Shown: positions 1-6,651 of the stretch, one piece after another
How the letters are laid out: every line of letters starts with the position of its first letter
Numbering within the stretch: the first letter of the stretch is position 1
Assembly: GCA_946478645.1 (NCBI GenBank)
Contig: CAMLCW010000252.1
Location: forward strand, 1-7,684
Reading direction: 5' to 3'
Origin: an uncultured Variovorax sp.
GTDB taxonomy: Bacteria; Pseudomonadota; Gammaproteobacteria; Burkholderiales; Burkholderiaceae
Length of the DNA: 7,684 nucleotides
Made by a program: the position numbers and the translations under genes
Notes under the pieces: model-generated
Database searches by the model: none
Told to the model about the DNA's origin: nothing
Seen by the model: the letters and a program-made list of their open reading frames with translations, nothing else

Positions 1-709
1 GAATCTGCAGATACCACGGTGTCTGAGTCGACGCCGGCACGTCGCCGTCGACCAAGTAGCGCGCCGCCTGGAAGTCCATCATGGCGATCTGCGAATGCAG
101 CAGCGACGCGTGGACCCACTGGCCTTCGCCCGACTGCTCGCGCTCGAGGAGCGCCACCATGATGCCGATCGCGGTGTACAGGCCGGTGGCGGAATCCGAG
201 ACGGCAATGCCGGCACGCACCGGCCCGCTCTCCTTGAAGCCCGTGACCGACATCAGGCCGCCCATGCCCTGGATGACCTGGTCGAAGCCCGGCCGCCAGG
301 CGTAGGGACCATCCTGGCCGTAGCCCGAGATGCTCGCCAGGATGATCCGGGGATTGATCCGCCTCAGGGTCTCGTAGTCGAGGCCGAGGCGGGCCTTGAC
401 GTCGGGGCGCCAGTTCTCGAGCACCACGTCGGCATCCTTCACCAGCCGGTGCAGCACGTCGACGCCTTCGGGCTTCTTGAGGTTCAGCGCCAGGCCGCGC
501 TTGTTGCGGTTCAGGTTCTGGAAGTCGCCGCCCTTGCGCTTGGCCGCGAACATCGCGTCGTTCGGGTCGACCCCGGGCGGCGGCTCGATGCGGATCACGT
601 CCGCGCCGAAGTCGGCCAGCATGCGCGCGCAGGTAGGGCCCGCGCGCACGCGCGACAGGTCGAGAACCCGGAACCGCTTCAGGGCGGCCGAGGCGTTGAG
701 CGATGGCAT
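1..709 (-). CDS. CaiB/BaiF family CoA-transferase (partial, C-terminus beyond left edge)
   Basis: Class III CoA-transferase, which moves CoA from an acyl-CoA donor (often succinyl- or formyl-CoA) to a free carboxylic acid in the cytoplasm. The first 236 residues are visible, about 60% of a normal protein of roughly 400. Seen: an N-terminal VLDLSRVRAGP segment and LLADxGADVI-like LADFGADVIRIE (residues 15-42), ENWRPDVKARLGLDY (98-112), SISGYGQDGPYAWRPGFDQV (126-145), QGMGGLMSVTG (147-157), and the expected catalytic aspartate in AVSDSATGLYTAIG at Asp172. The ATG is chosen because AAGGAG lies 8 bases upstream (718-723 on the minus strand) and the family N-terminus starts there. It begins 30 bases after the oxidoreductase stop, so the two are probably co-transcribed. 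Around residues 226-236 the usual family GNDHPT-like stretch is not obvious. Family call is firm; the acid used is unknown. Confidence 0.93.
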   Translation of the reverse strand, partial: MPSLNASAALKRFRVLDLSRVRAGPTCARMLADFGADVIRIEPPPGVDPNDAMFAAKRKGGDFQNLNRNKRGLALNLKKPEGVDVLHRLVKDADVVLENWRPDVKARLGLDYETLRRINPRIILASISGYGQDGPYAWRPGFDQVIQGMGGLMSVTGFKESGPVRAGIAVSDSATGLYTAIGIMVALLEREQSGEGQWVHASLLHSQIAMMDFQAARYLVDGDVPASTQTPWYLQI

Positions 710-739
710 CTTGGTGTCTCCTTGGTTGATCTGGTGGCG

Positions 740-1710
740 TCAGAGGTCGAGCACGACCTTGCCGAAATGCGCGTTGGCCGCGACGAAGTCGAGCGCGGCG
801 CGCGCCGCTTCGAGCGGATAGCGGGCCGCGACGGGCAGGCGCAGATCGCCGCGCGACAGGGCGTCCCAGAGGTCGGCGCGCATGCGCGCGGCGATCTCGC
901 GCACCTCTTGCTGGCTGCGCGTCCTGAACGTTGCGCCCACGTAGCGGATCCGGCGCAGCGAATGCAGGTCGAAGTCGAACTCGCCCTTGAACCCGCCCAT
1001 GCGGCCGACGTTGACGATGCGCCCGAGGATGCGCGTGGCGCGCAGCGTCTCGTTGATGCCGGGCCCTGCGATGAAGTCGATCACGAGGTGAGCCCCCTCC
1101 CCGCCGGTGGCCGCCAGCACCTGGTCGGCCCAGCCGGGCGCACGCGCGTCGACCACGTGCGTGGCGCCGAACTCGCGCAGCCTTGCCTGCCGCTCCGGCG
1201 TCGTGGAGGTGGCGACGACGGCCGAAGCCCCGAGCTGGCGTGCGATCTGCATCGCCATCAGGCCCACGCCGCTGCTGGCGCCGTGGACGAGCACCGTCTC
1301 GCCGCGCACGAAGCCGCCGCTGGCCGTCAGTGCCTCGTGGGCGGTTGGAGCGCGATCGGCAGCGCCGCGGCCGAAGCGGCGTCGAGGCCCGGCGGCAGCG
1401 GATACACGCGGCCCCAGTCGGTGGCCGCGTACTCGGCGTAGCCGCCGACGCCCGAGCACATCACCCTCTGGCCCGGCGTGAAGCCCGGCGGAACGTCGGC
1501 GCCGATCTGCGCAATCTCGCCCGCCCACTCGATGCCGATGGTCGAGCCGGGGCCACCGCTCCTGCCGTGGACATGGCCTGCGGCCACGTGGAGATCCGCC
1601 CGGTTGATGGCTGCGTGCCTCACGCGCACCAGGACCTGGTTCGCATCGGGCACGGGCCGCCGGACCGCGCGCAGCTCGGGGGCTGCGGCGCCCACCGTCC
1701 AGGCCCGCAT
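740..1710 (-). pseudogene. Medium-chain (quinone oxidoreductase-like) NAD(P)H dehydrogenase, broken by a one-base deletion
   Basis: Zinc-independent medium-chain dehydrogenase/reductase of the quinone oxidoreductase type, expected to reduce a quinone or enone with NADPH. The N-terminal GroES-like part (residues 1-122: RAWTV, VLVRVRHAAINRADLH, IGIEWAGEIAQIG, FTPGQRV, GGYAEYAA) and the C-terminal Rossmann part (TAHEALTASGGF, VLVHGASSGVGLMAMQIARQ, ending FGKVVLDL) lie in different frames. They join at about 1345: the minus strand reads CTC CAA CCG CCC ACG where CTC CAA ACC GCC CAC is expected. The span is 971 bases, exactly one short of 324 codons, so restoring one base gives a normal 323-residue enzyme. 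As written, the first frame stops at 1327 after 11 or so aberrant residues. No other lesion was seen, which fits a recent mutation or a sequencing error. Start at 1710 (MRAW) fits the family; the in-frame ATG at 1731 lies inside the operator. It is the first gene of the leftward unit. Confidence 0.88.
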
Positions 1711-1725
1711 CGTCGTTTCTTTTTT

Positions 1726-1750
1726 ATTCATATAGTGAATTAGCTATTCA
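1726..1750 (-). promoter_or_regulatory. Three-half-site operator, copy 1, between oxidoreductase and iclR-type gene
   Basis: Read on the minus strand this is TGAAT-N5-ATTCA-N5-TGAAT, with half-sites at 1746-1750, 1736-1740 and 1726-1730, one every 10 bp. It matches the copy at 2674-2698 at 22 of 25 positions in the orientation facing the downstream gene. It ends 15 bases before the oxidoreductase start and overlaps the likely -35 region of the regulator promoter. This placement suggests control of the leftward operon and autoregulation. Binding by the adjacent IclR-family protein is inferred from position, symmetry and duplication; IclR proteins are known to bind palindromes of about 15 bp, and PcaU/PobR use three repeats. 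Confidence 0.8.
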
Positions 1751-1756
1751 TTTTTG

Positions 1757-1765
1757 TGGTATTAT
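1757..1765 (+). promoter_or_regulatory. Extended -10 promoter for the IclR-family regulator
   Basis: TGGTATTAT is an extended -10 element (TGn followed by TATTAT, 5 of 6 matches to TATAAT at 1760-1765). Transcription would begin near 1772, giving a leader of about 27 bases before the ATG at 1799. No good -35 is visible; the 17-bp position (1737-1742) falls inside operator copy 1, so regulator binding there should affect RNA polymerase. The same bases read on the minus strand give CATAAT (1766-1761), a possible -10 for the leftward operon. Confidence 0.5.
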
Positions 1766-1798
1766 GCGTCGTTTCCGTTTCGAGAGGAAGGTCGCGCC

Positions 1799-2605
1799 AT
1801 GCCAGCAGCCAAGAAGTCGTCCCCCAAGCCCGCAGGCCAACCGCTCGTGGAGGGCCTGCTGCGCGGCCTTGCGGTCCTGCGCTGCTTCGACCATGGCCGC
1901 GAGCGGCTGGGCAGCAGCGAGCTCGCGCGCATGACCGGCCTGCCCCAGCCCACCGTCTGGCGCCTGTGCAAGACGCTCGAGCACGGCGGCTATCTCGTCG
2001 CCGACTCCGACGGCGCGCGTTTCCGACCAGGCCTGTCGATCCTCACGCTCGGCTACTCCGCGCTCGACACGCTCGAGCTCGCGGAGCTCGCACGGCCGCT
2101 GCTCGTCGAGGTGGCGACGCGGTTCCAGGGCGCGGCGAGCCTGTCCACGCGTGAGGGCGCGAACATGCTCTACCTGCAGCGCTGCGAGGCGCCGCAGTCG
2201 TTTCTCAGCGTGAACCTGCGCGTCGGCTCCGAGGTCCCGATCATCTCGAGCGGCACCGGCTGGGCCTACCTCGCGGGGCTGGGGCGCGAGGACCGCAAGG
2301 CCGCACTCGCGCAATGCAAGGAGGCGCATCCCGCGCTCTACAAGAAGCACGAGAAGCAGGCGCTCGCGGCTCTGGCCGATTTCGGCAAGGACGGCTTCGT
2401 CACCAACATCGACGTGTTCGTGCCCGGGATGAGCACGGTGTCGGTCCCCCTGGGCACCACCGAGCAGGTATCGCCGTATGCGCTCAACATCACTTCGGCA
2501 TCGGCCGTTTTCAAGGTCGCGGCCGTGCGCGCACAGGCGGGCGAGGCCGTCGCAAGGATCGCGGCGCAGCTGCGCCCGGTGGCTGAGCGCCTGCGGGCCG
2601 GCTGA
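1799..2605 (+). CDS. IclR-family transcriptional regulator
   Basis: DNA-binding regulator of 268 residues, normal IclR length. It has an N-terminal winged helix-turn-helix (about residues 18-80: EGLLRGLAVLRCF, then SSELARMTGLPQPTVWRL as the recognition helix region, then the wing GGYLVADSDGARFRPG), followed by a linker helix and a GAF-like effector domain (about 90-262), with VNLRVGSEVPIISSGTGWAY and GFVTNIDVFVPGMSTVSVPL where the family has its ligand-pocket motifs. The ATG at 1799 is chosen because AGAGGAAGG lies just upstream and the IclR domain begins soon after; an in-frame TTG at 1754 lies upstream of the predicted transcript start and is unlikely. It stands between divergent catabolic units, each preceded by a matching operator, so it is probably their shared regulator. 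Many IclR proteins bind aromatic or small organic acids; the effector here is unknown. Confidence 0.95.
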   Translation: MPAAKKSSPKPAGQPLVEGLLRGLAVLRCFDHGRERLGSSELARMTGLPQPTVWRLCKTLEHGGYLVADSDGARFRPGLSILTLGYSALDTLELAELARPLLVEVATRFQGAASLSTREGANMLYLQRCEAPQSFLSVNLRVGSEVPIISSGTGWAYLAGLGREDRKAALAQCKEAHPALYKKHEKQALAALADFGKDGFVTNIDVFVPGMSTVSVPLGTTEQVSPYALNITSASAVFKVAAVRAQAGEAVARIAAQLRPVAERLRAG

Positions 2606-2619
2606 ATAGCGTCTATTCA
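2603..2619 (+). promoter_or_regulatory. Two-half-site palindrome over the regulator stop codon
   Basis: TGAATAGCGTCTATTCA is a palindrome with 6-bp arms (TGAATA/TATTCA) and a 5-bp centre. It shares its TGAATAGC arm with both 25-bp operators, but the arms are 2 bp further apart and no third half-site follows. Its first three bases are the TGA stop of the IclR-type gene. Its centre is about 70 bp from the centre of the first palindrome in the downstream operator, which could allow cooperative binding or looping. Function is inferred from sequence similarity only. Confidence 0.6.
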
Positions 2620-2633
2620 CCCAGCGTCCGTGA

Positions 2634-2666
2634 AGCTCCTAGTGCGGAGGTAGACCGCAGCTCCTA
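2634..2666 (+). repeat. Short direct repeat AGCTCCTA flanking a small inverted repeat
   Basis: AGCTCCTA occurs at 2634-2641 and 2659-2666, 25 bp apart. Between them TGCGG (2643-2647) pairs with CCGCA (2655-2659) around a 7-base loop. The stem is short and has no T-run, so it is a poor terminator. It lies in the gap between the regulator and the hydrolase gene, just before TAACAT (2665-2670), a weak -10-like hexamer. It may be incidental. Confidence 0.25.
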
Positions 2667-2673
2667 ACATTGA

Positions 2674-2698
2674 TGAATAGCTTATTCACTCAATGAAT
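2674..2698 (+). promoter_or_regulatory. Three-half-site operator, copy 2, before the hydrolase operon
   Basis: TGAAT-N5-ATTCA-N5-TGAAT, with half-sites at 2674-2678, 2684-2688 and 2694-2698. It is the plus-strand counterpart of the element at 1726-1750, differing at 3 of 25 positions, all outside the half-sites. It ends 11 bases before the hydrolase ATG and directly abuts its ribosome binding site (AGGAG, 2700-2704). Only a weak -10-like hexamer (TAACAT, 2665-2670) is visible upstream; if that is the promoter, the operator would cover the first transcribed bases and act by repression. Confidence 0.82.
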
Positions 2699-2709
2699 CA
2701 GGAGTCTCG

Positions 2710-3552
2710 ATGATTGCATATCCATTTCCCGCCGGCGCAGCTACCACCCGCGTCCTCGAAGCCGGCTCGGGCGACCGCAACGTGGTGCTGGTGCACGGCA
2801 CGGGCGGGCGCGCCGATCGCTGGTCGCGCAACATCGACGCGCTCGCGCAGCGCGGCTACCACGTCTACGCGATCGACCTGCCGGGGCACGGTTTCGCATC
2901 GAAGGGCGACGGCGTGGCCTGCTCAGTGCCCGCCTATCGCAAGGCCCTCGGCGCTTTCCTCGACGCGATGGACATCCAGAAGGCCACCATCGTGGGCACC
3001 TCGCTCGGTGGCCATGTCGTGGCCTCGTATGCGTGCGAGAACCCCGCCCGCATCGACGGCATCGCCCTGGTCGGCAGCATGGGCCTCGTGCCCATCGGCG
3101 ACGAGGCACGCGGGCGCATCAAGGCGGGCGCCAACAACCAGACGCGCGAGGGCGTGGCCGGAAAGATGCAGCGCGTGATCTTCGATCCGGCACTGGTCAC
3201 GCCGGAGATGCTCGAAGAGGAATGGCGCATCAACAACTCCCCGGGCGCCAAGGCGTCGTTCGAGGCGCTGGGCGCATACATCGAATCGGACCTCGACGCC
3301 GAGGTGGTCGGCGAGGCCCTTGCTGCGGCGAGCTTCCCGGTGCTGCTCGCGTGGGGCGACGAAGACAAGACGGTCGCGCCCTCGGTGGGCGAGCAGGTGC
3401 GCCAGCTGGTGCCGCGCAGCCGCCTGGTCCGGTTCGCGCGCGCGGCGCACACGGCCTACTACGAGCGCGCCGACGACTTCAACCAGGCTCTCACCGATTT
3501 CATCGAAGGCAGGCCCGGCGCCAGCGCGGCCGACGGCGTGGCGTGGAGCTGA
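2710..3552 (+). CDS. Alpha/beta-fold hydrolase (meta-cleavage-product-hydrolase-like)
   Basis: Serine hydrolase of 280 residues with no signal peptide, so probably cytoplasmic. Seen: an oxyanion-hole segment VVLVHGTGGRADRW (residues 25-38), strand and turn YAIDLPGHGFAS (53-64), the nucleophile elbow GTSLGGHV with Ser98, an acid in AWGDEDKTVAP (Asp219 by the WGxxD pattern), and the catalytic His247 in RAAHTAYYERADDF. The triad is complete. Overall form resembles MhpC/DmpD-type C-C bond hydrolases and enol-lactonases, but esterase activity cannot be excluded. The ATG has AGGAG five bases upstream. It is the first gene of the rightward operon, directly behind operator copy 2, and its end carries the ribosome binding site of the next gene, so translation of the two is probably coupled. 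Confidence 0.92.
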   Translation: MIAYPFPAGAATTRVLEAGSGDRNVVLVHGTGGRADRWSRNIDALAQRGYHVYAIDLPGHGFASKGDGVACSVPAYRKALGAFLDAMDIQKATIVGTSLGGHVVASYACENPARIDGIALVGSMGLVPIGDEARGRIKAGANNQTREGVAGKMQRVIFDPALVTPEMLEEEWRINNSPGAKASFEALGAYIESDLDAEVVGEALAAASFPVLLAWGDEDKTVAPSVGEQVRQLVPRSRLVRFARAAHTAYYERADDFNQALTDFIEGRPGASAADGVAWS

Positions 3553-3556
3553 GCCA

Positions 3557-4918
3557 ATGACCAAGCGCTACATCGTCGGAGGCACCCTCATCGACGGGAC
3601 GGGCGACCAGCCCGAACCGCTGCACTGGCTGGAGCTCGACGGCGACCGCGTGGGCGAGATCGCCAAGGGCGAGGGCCCGGCCCGGCCGCTGCCGCCCGGC
3701 GCAGAGGTCGCATGGGACGCCACCGGCAAGACGGTGATGCCCGGCATGATCGACGCGCACTGCCACATCAGCTACGGCGTGGCGCGCGGCATCGAGGAGC
3801 AGGATCTGTTCGGCTCGGCCGAGTACCGGGCGATCCGCGCCGCCTTCCACGCCAAGACGGTGCTGCAGGCGGGTGTCACCTCGTTCAGCGATCCCGGCGG
3901 CAGCTGGTATGTGGCGGTCGCGGTCCGCGACGCGATCCGGGGCGGCCTCTTTCCCGGGCCGCGCATCACGGCGGCGGCGCGCTACCTGTCGACCCATGCG
4001 GCGCTCACCGACTACTTTCCGTCTTGGGTGGGATCGCCGCGCTCCGGCGTGGGCGCACTCACCGAAGGCACGAGCCAGATGGTCAACGAGGTGCGCGACC
4101 AGGCCAAGAACGGCGTCGACTTCATCAAGATCGCCGCGAGCGGCGAGTCGGCGCTGCTGACGCCCGGCGGCGGCAGCGTGCCGGCATTCCGCGCCGACGA
4201 GCTCAAGGTCATCGTCGAGGAGGCGCACCGGCTCAACAAGCGCGTGACCGCGCACGCGCGCAGCGGCGAATCGGTGATGGACTGCATCGAGGCGAAGATC
4301 GACTGGATCATGCACGCGGATTTCATGGACCGCGCACAGGCCGACCGGCTCGCTGCCAGCGGAATCCCTTGCTGCCCCGCGCTCACCTTCACTGCGAACG
4401 TGGCCGACTGGGGCCATCTCGCCGGCTGCTCACCGTCGCGCATCGACCGCTTCCGCCGCGATCTCGACAAGGCGGTGGTCAACCTCGGCTACGCGTGGAA
4501 AAACGGCGTCACGATGATGACCGGCACCGACTCCGGCTTCGCCGTCACGCCCTACGGCGAGTGGCACGCGCGCGAGCTCGAGCTGTTCGTGACGCTGCTC
4601 GGCATGAGCCCGCTCGAGGCGATCACCTGCGCCACCAGGAATGCCGCGGTGACCATCGACGCCGACAACGTCGGCACGCTGGTGCCGGGCAAGTTCGCCG
4701 ACCTGCTCGTGGTCGACGGCGACCCGCTGGCCGACATCCGCATCCTGCAGGACAAGTCGCGCTTCGCCGCGATCTTCCTCGGCGGCCAGGCCGTCGACCG
4801 CACGCCGCAGCCGGCCATCACGCGCTGGCCCTGGGAGCGCAGCCTGATGATTTCGGAGCGCGAGCTGTTCCGTCCCGCGGTGCAAGCCGCGCTCGCCGAG
4901 CGCGCCGGCGCGGTCTGA
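3557..4918 (+). CDS. Metal-dependent amidohydrolase (imidazolonepropionase/prolidase-like)
   Basis: Amidohydrolase-superfamily enzyme of 453 residues that should hydrolyse an amide, cyclic amide, carbamate or similar C-N bond with one or two divalent metals. Seen in order: a small beta-sandwich N-terminus (RYIVGGTLIDGTG), the strand-1 metal motif MPGMIDAHCHIS with His68 and His70, GVTSFSDPGG (106-115), the candidate bridging carboxylated lysine in VDFIKIAASGE (Lys191), TAHARSGES with His233, IMHADF with His253, TGTDSG with Asp325, and the closing LVPGKFADLLVVDGDP (375-390). All expected metal ligands are present, so it should be active. The ATG at 3557 is 4 bases after the hydrolase stop, with GGAG 8 bases upstream inside that gene; longer in-frame starts overlap the hydrolase and lack family similarity. 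Its stop codon forms the loop of a small hairpin. The substrate is unknown. Confidence 0.92.
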   Translation: MTKRYIVGGTLIDGTGDQPEPLHWLELDGDRVGEIAKGEGPARPLPPGAEVAWDATGKTVMPGMIDAHCHISYGVARGIEEQDLFGSAEYRAIRAAFHAKTVLQAGVTSFSDPGGSWYVAVAVRDAIRGGLFPGPRITAAARYLSTHAALTDYFPSWVGSPRSGVGALTEGTSQMVNEVRDQAKNGVDFIKIAASGESALLTPGGGSVPAFRADELKVIVEEAHRLNKRVTAHARSGESVMDCIEAKIDWIMHADFMDRAQADRLAASGIPCCPALTFTANVADWGHLAGCSPSRIDRFRRDLDKAVVNLGYAWKNGVTMMTGTDSGFAVTPYGEWHARELELFVTLLGMSPLEAITCATRNAAVTIDADNVGTLVPGKFADLLVVDGDPLADIRILQDKSRFAAIFLGGQAVDRTPQPAITRWPWERSLMISERELFRPAVQAALAERAGAV

Positions 4919-4934
4919 GACCGCCCCCGTTTTT
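4910..4934 (+). terminator. Possible weak intrinsic terminator or attenuator at the amidohydrolase stop
   Basis: GCGGTC (4910-4915) pairs perfectly with GACCGC (4919-4924) around the TGA stop codon as a 3-base loop. CCCCG and then five T's (4930-4934) follow. The stem is short and the T-run is offset by five bases, so termination would be partial at best. It could lower expression of the three downstream genes, or protect the 3' end of the hydrolase-amidohydrolase message. Only 43 bases separate the flanking genes, so read-through is expected. Confidence 0.35.
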
Positions 4935-4961
4935 CTCGCAAAACACAGAAGGAGACACCCC

Positions 4962-5927
4962 ATGACATCGATCCTCCGCGCGGTGCTCGCCGCGCTCGCC
5001 TGCGCCGGCGCGTCGGCGCTGATGCCGGCGCTCGCGCAACCCTCTCAGGTCACCATCGTGGTGCCGTATCCACCGGGCGGCCTGTCCGACACCCTGGCGC
5101 GGCTCACGGGCAAGGTGCTCGCCCAGAACATGGGCACGACCGTGATCGTCGAGAACAAGCCCGGCGCCAACGGCGTGCTGGGGCTGCAGCAGATCGCCCA
5201 CGCCAAGCCCGACGGCAGCGTCATCGGCATGGTCCCGGCGAGCGTGATGACCGTCAATCCCGCGCTCTACAAGGACATGAAGGTCGACACCCTGAAGGAC
5301 GTCGTGCCGCTGACGCTCGCGATCACGCTCCCGAACGTCCTGGTGGTCAACCCCTCGGTGCCCGCGAAGACCATGGCCGAACTCGTCGCCTACATGAAGC
5401 AGCAAGCCGGCAAGGTGTCGTATGGCTCGATGGGCACGGGATCGAGCGCCCACCTCAACGGCGAGCTGCTGGCGCGCGCCGAAAAGCTGGAGATCACGCA
5501 CGTTCCCTACCGCGGCAGCGGCCCCGCGATGCAGGACCTGATGGCCGGCAACATCCAGATGGCGTTCGAGAACCTGCCGGTCGCGCTGCCCTTCATCCAG
5601 TCCGGCAAGCTGCGCGCCATCGGCGTCACCAGCAGCAAGCCTTCGGCGCAGGCGCCCGACATTCCGCCGATCGCCAGGACCATCCCCGGATTCGAGGACA
5701 ACATCTGGTTCGGCTTCATCGCGCCGGCCGGCCTGCCGCCGGCGGTGGCCGAGCGCCTGCACGCGGAGCTGGTCAAGGCCGTGCAGTCCGAGGAGGTTGC
5801 CAAGGTGATGCGCGAGCGCGGCGCCGCGATCACGACCAGCACGCCGCAGCAGATGCGCGCGCTGGTCAGCGAGGAGCGCGACAAGTGGTCGCGCCTGGTC
5901 AGGGAACGCAACATTTCCGTGGAGTGA
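4962..5927 (+). CDS. Bug/TctC-family periplasmic substrate-binding protein 1
   Basis: Solute receptor of the tripartite tricarboxylate transporter family, expected in the periplasm, where it binds a small carboxylated ligand. It has 321 residues, the usual size. Residues 1-25 form a Sec-type signal peptide (positive start, Ala/Leu-rich core) with likely cleavage after PALA, before Gln26. Family motifs: VPYPPGGLSDTLARL (34-48), VIVENKPGANGVLG (61-74), YGSMGTGSSAHLNGELLA (154-171), THVPYRGSGPAMQDLMAG (179-196), and GFIAPAGLPPAVAERL (251-266). The ATG has AAGGAG 7 bases upstream. No membrane subunit (TctA or TctB) is in the window; in Burkholderiales most Bug proteins are such orphans. Its stop is immediately before the GTG of the next gene, pointing to coupled translation. 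The ligand may be the pathway substrate, but that is inference. Confidence 0.95.
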   Translation: MTSILRAVLAALACAGASALMPALAQPSQVTIVVPYPPGGLSDTLARLTGKVLAQNMGTTVIVENKPGANGVLGLQQIAHAKPDGSVIGMVPASVMTVNPALYKDMKVDTLKDVVPLTLAITLPNVLVVNPSVPAKTMAELVAYMKQQAGKVSYGSMGTGSSAHLNGELLARAEKLEITHVPYRGSGPAMQDLMAGNIQMAFENLPVALPFIQSGKLRAIGVTSSKPSAQAPDIPPIARTIPGFEDNIWFGFIAPAGLPPAVAERLHAELVKAVQSEEVAKVMRERGAAITTSTPQQMRALVSEERDKWSRLVRERNISVE

Positions 5928-5930
5928 GCC

Positions 5931-6632
5931 GTGCCGCATTTCGCCTTCGAACCCCCACCCGCCGTCTCCGTCGCCATTGCAGGAACCGACGCGCGCTTTC
6001 CGGTCCGGCGCATCTACTGCATCGGACGCAACTACGAGGCGCACGTGCGCGAGATGGGCCACGACCCGTCGCGCTCGCCGCCGATCTTCTTCTGCAAGCC
6101 CGCCGACGCGCTCGTGGAGGCGGTGCCGGACCGCGAGGCGTCGTTCGCCTACCCGGGCGAGACCGCCAATTGCCACCATGAGATCGAGCTCGTGGTCGCG
6201 ATCGGCAAGGCCGGGCGCAACATCGCGCGCGAGAACGCGGCCGGGCACATCTTCGGCTACGCCGTCGGGCTCGACATGACCCGGCGCGACCTGCAGCAGG
6301 CGGCCGCGCGCGCGGGGCAGCCCTGGGAAACGGGCAAGGCCTTCGACGCCTCTGCGCCGATGGGACCGATCCATCCGATCGAGGCGACCGGCGTGCTGAG
6401 CACCGGCACGATCGCGCTCGAAGTGAACGGCGCGCCGCGGCAGCAGGCCGACCTCGCGCAGCTGATCTGGAGCGTGGACGAGATCGTGGCGGCGCTGTCG
6501 CGCCTGTTCGAACTGCGGCCCGGCGACCTGATCTTCTCGGGCACGCCCGAGGGGGTCGGCGCGGTGGCCAAGGGGGATCTCATGACCGGCCGCATCGACG
6601 GGCTGGGCGAGATCCGGGTGCGCGTGAACTGA
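5931..6632 (+). CDS. Fumarylacetoacetate hydrolase (FAH) family protein, fumarylpyruvate-hydrolase-like
   Basis: Metal-dependent enzyme of 233 residues that cleaves or isomerises acylpyruvate-type compounds, as at the end of gentisate or homoprotocatechuate breakdown. Seen: RRIYCIGRNYEAHVREMG (26-43), FFCKPADALV (53-62), the metal ligands in HHEIELVVAIG (Glu84, Glu86) and YAVGLDMTRRDLQ (Asp115), WETGKAFDASAPMGP (132-146), and LRPGDLIFSGTPEGVGAV (195-212). The short single-domain length and the RRDLQ and GKAFD segments resemble betaproteobacterial fumarylpyruvate hydrolases, but neighbours give no gentisate genes, so the exact substrate is open. The start is GTG, three bases after the preceding stop, with GGAG six bases upstream overlapping the end of that gene. 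It lies between two transporter receptors and should belong to the same transcript. Confidence 0.92.
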   Translation: MPHFAFEPPPAVSVAIAGTDARFPVRRIYCIGRNYEAHVREMGHDPSRSPPIFFCKPADALVEAVPDREASFAYPGETANCHHEIELVVAIGKAGRNIARENAAGHIFGYAVGLDMTRRDLQQAAARAGQPWETGKAFDASAPMGPIHPIEATGVLSTGTIALEVNGAPRQQADLAQLIWSVDEIVAALSRLFELRPGDLIFSGTPEGVGAVAKGDLMTGRIDGLGEIRVRVN

Positions 6633-6651
6633 CCATCAAGGAGACACTGAC

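Noticed and set aside
95..1441. 448-codon plus-strand open frame opposite the CoA-transferase and oxidoreductase
   Set aside because: It is antisense to two recognisable genes, has low-complexity Arg/Ala/Gly/His-rich composition, no ribosome binding site and no family motif. Long antisense frames are expected in GC-rich DNA.
1711..1731. ATG at 1731 as the oxidoreductase start
   Set aside because: It lies inside the operator, has no ribosome binding site and adds seven residues not typical of the family; MRAW at 1710 is the usual beginning.
1754..1798. Upstream TTG start that would add 15 residues to the IclR protein
   Set aside because: The TTG lies upstream of the extended -10, the added residues are not family-like, and the ATG at 1799 has a good ribosome binding site.
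1748..2620. 290-codon minus-strand open frame opposite the IclR gene
   Set aside because: The plus strand encodes a complete IclR protein with ribosome binding site and promoter; the antisense product has no motif.
2643..2659. Hairpin TGCGG/CCGCA as a terminator for the regulator gene
   Set aside because: The stem has only 5 bp with a 7-base loop and no following T-run.
3320..3556. In-frame upstream extension of the amidohydrolase by 79 residues
   Set aside because: It overlaps the hydrolase gene, is Arg/Ser-rich without family similarity, and the ATG at 3557 begins the typical N-terminus with a ribosome binding site.
4818..6374. 518-codon minus-strand open frame opposite receptor 1 and the FAH gene
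   Set aside because: It is a shadow of strongly supported plus-strand genes, rich in Arg, His and Gly, and has no recognisable domain.
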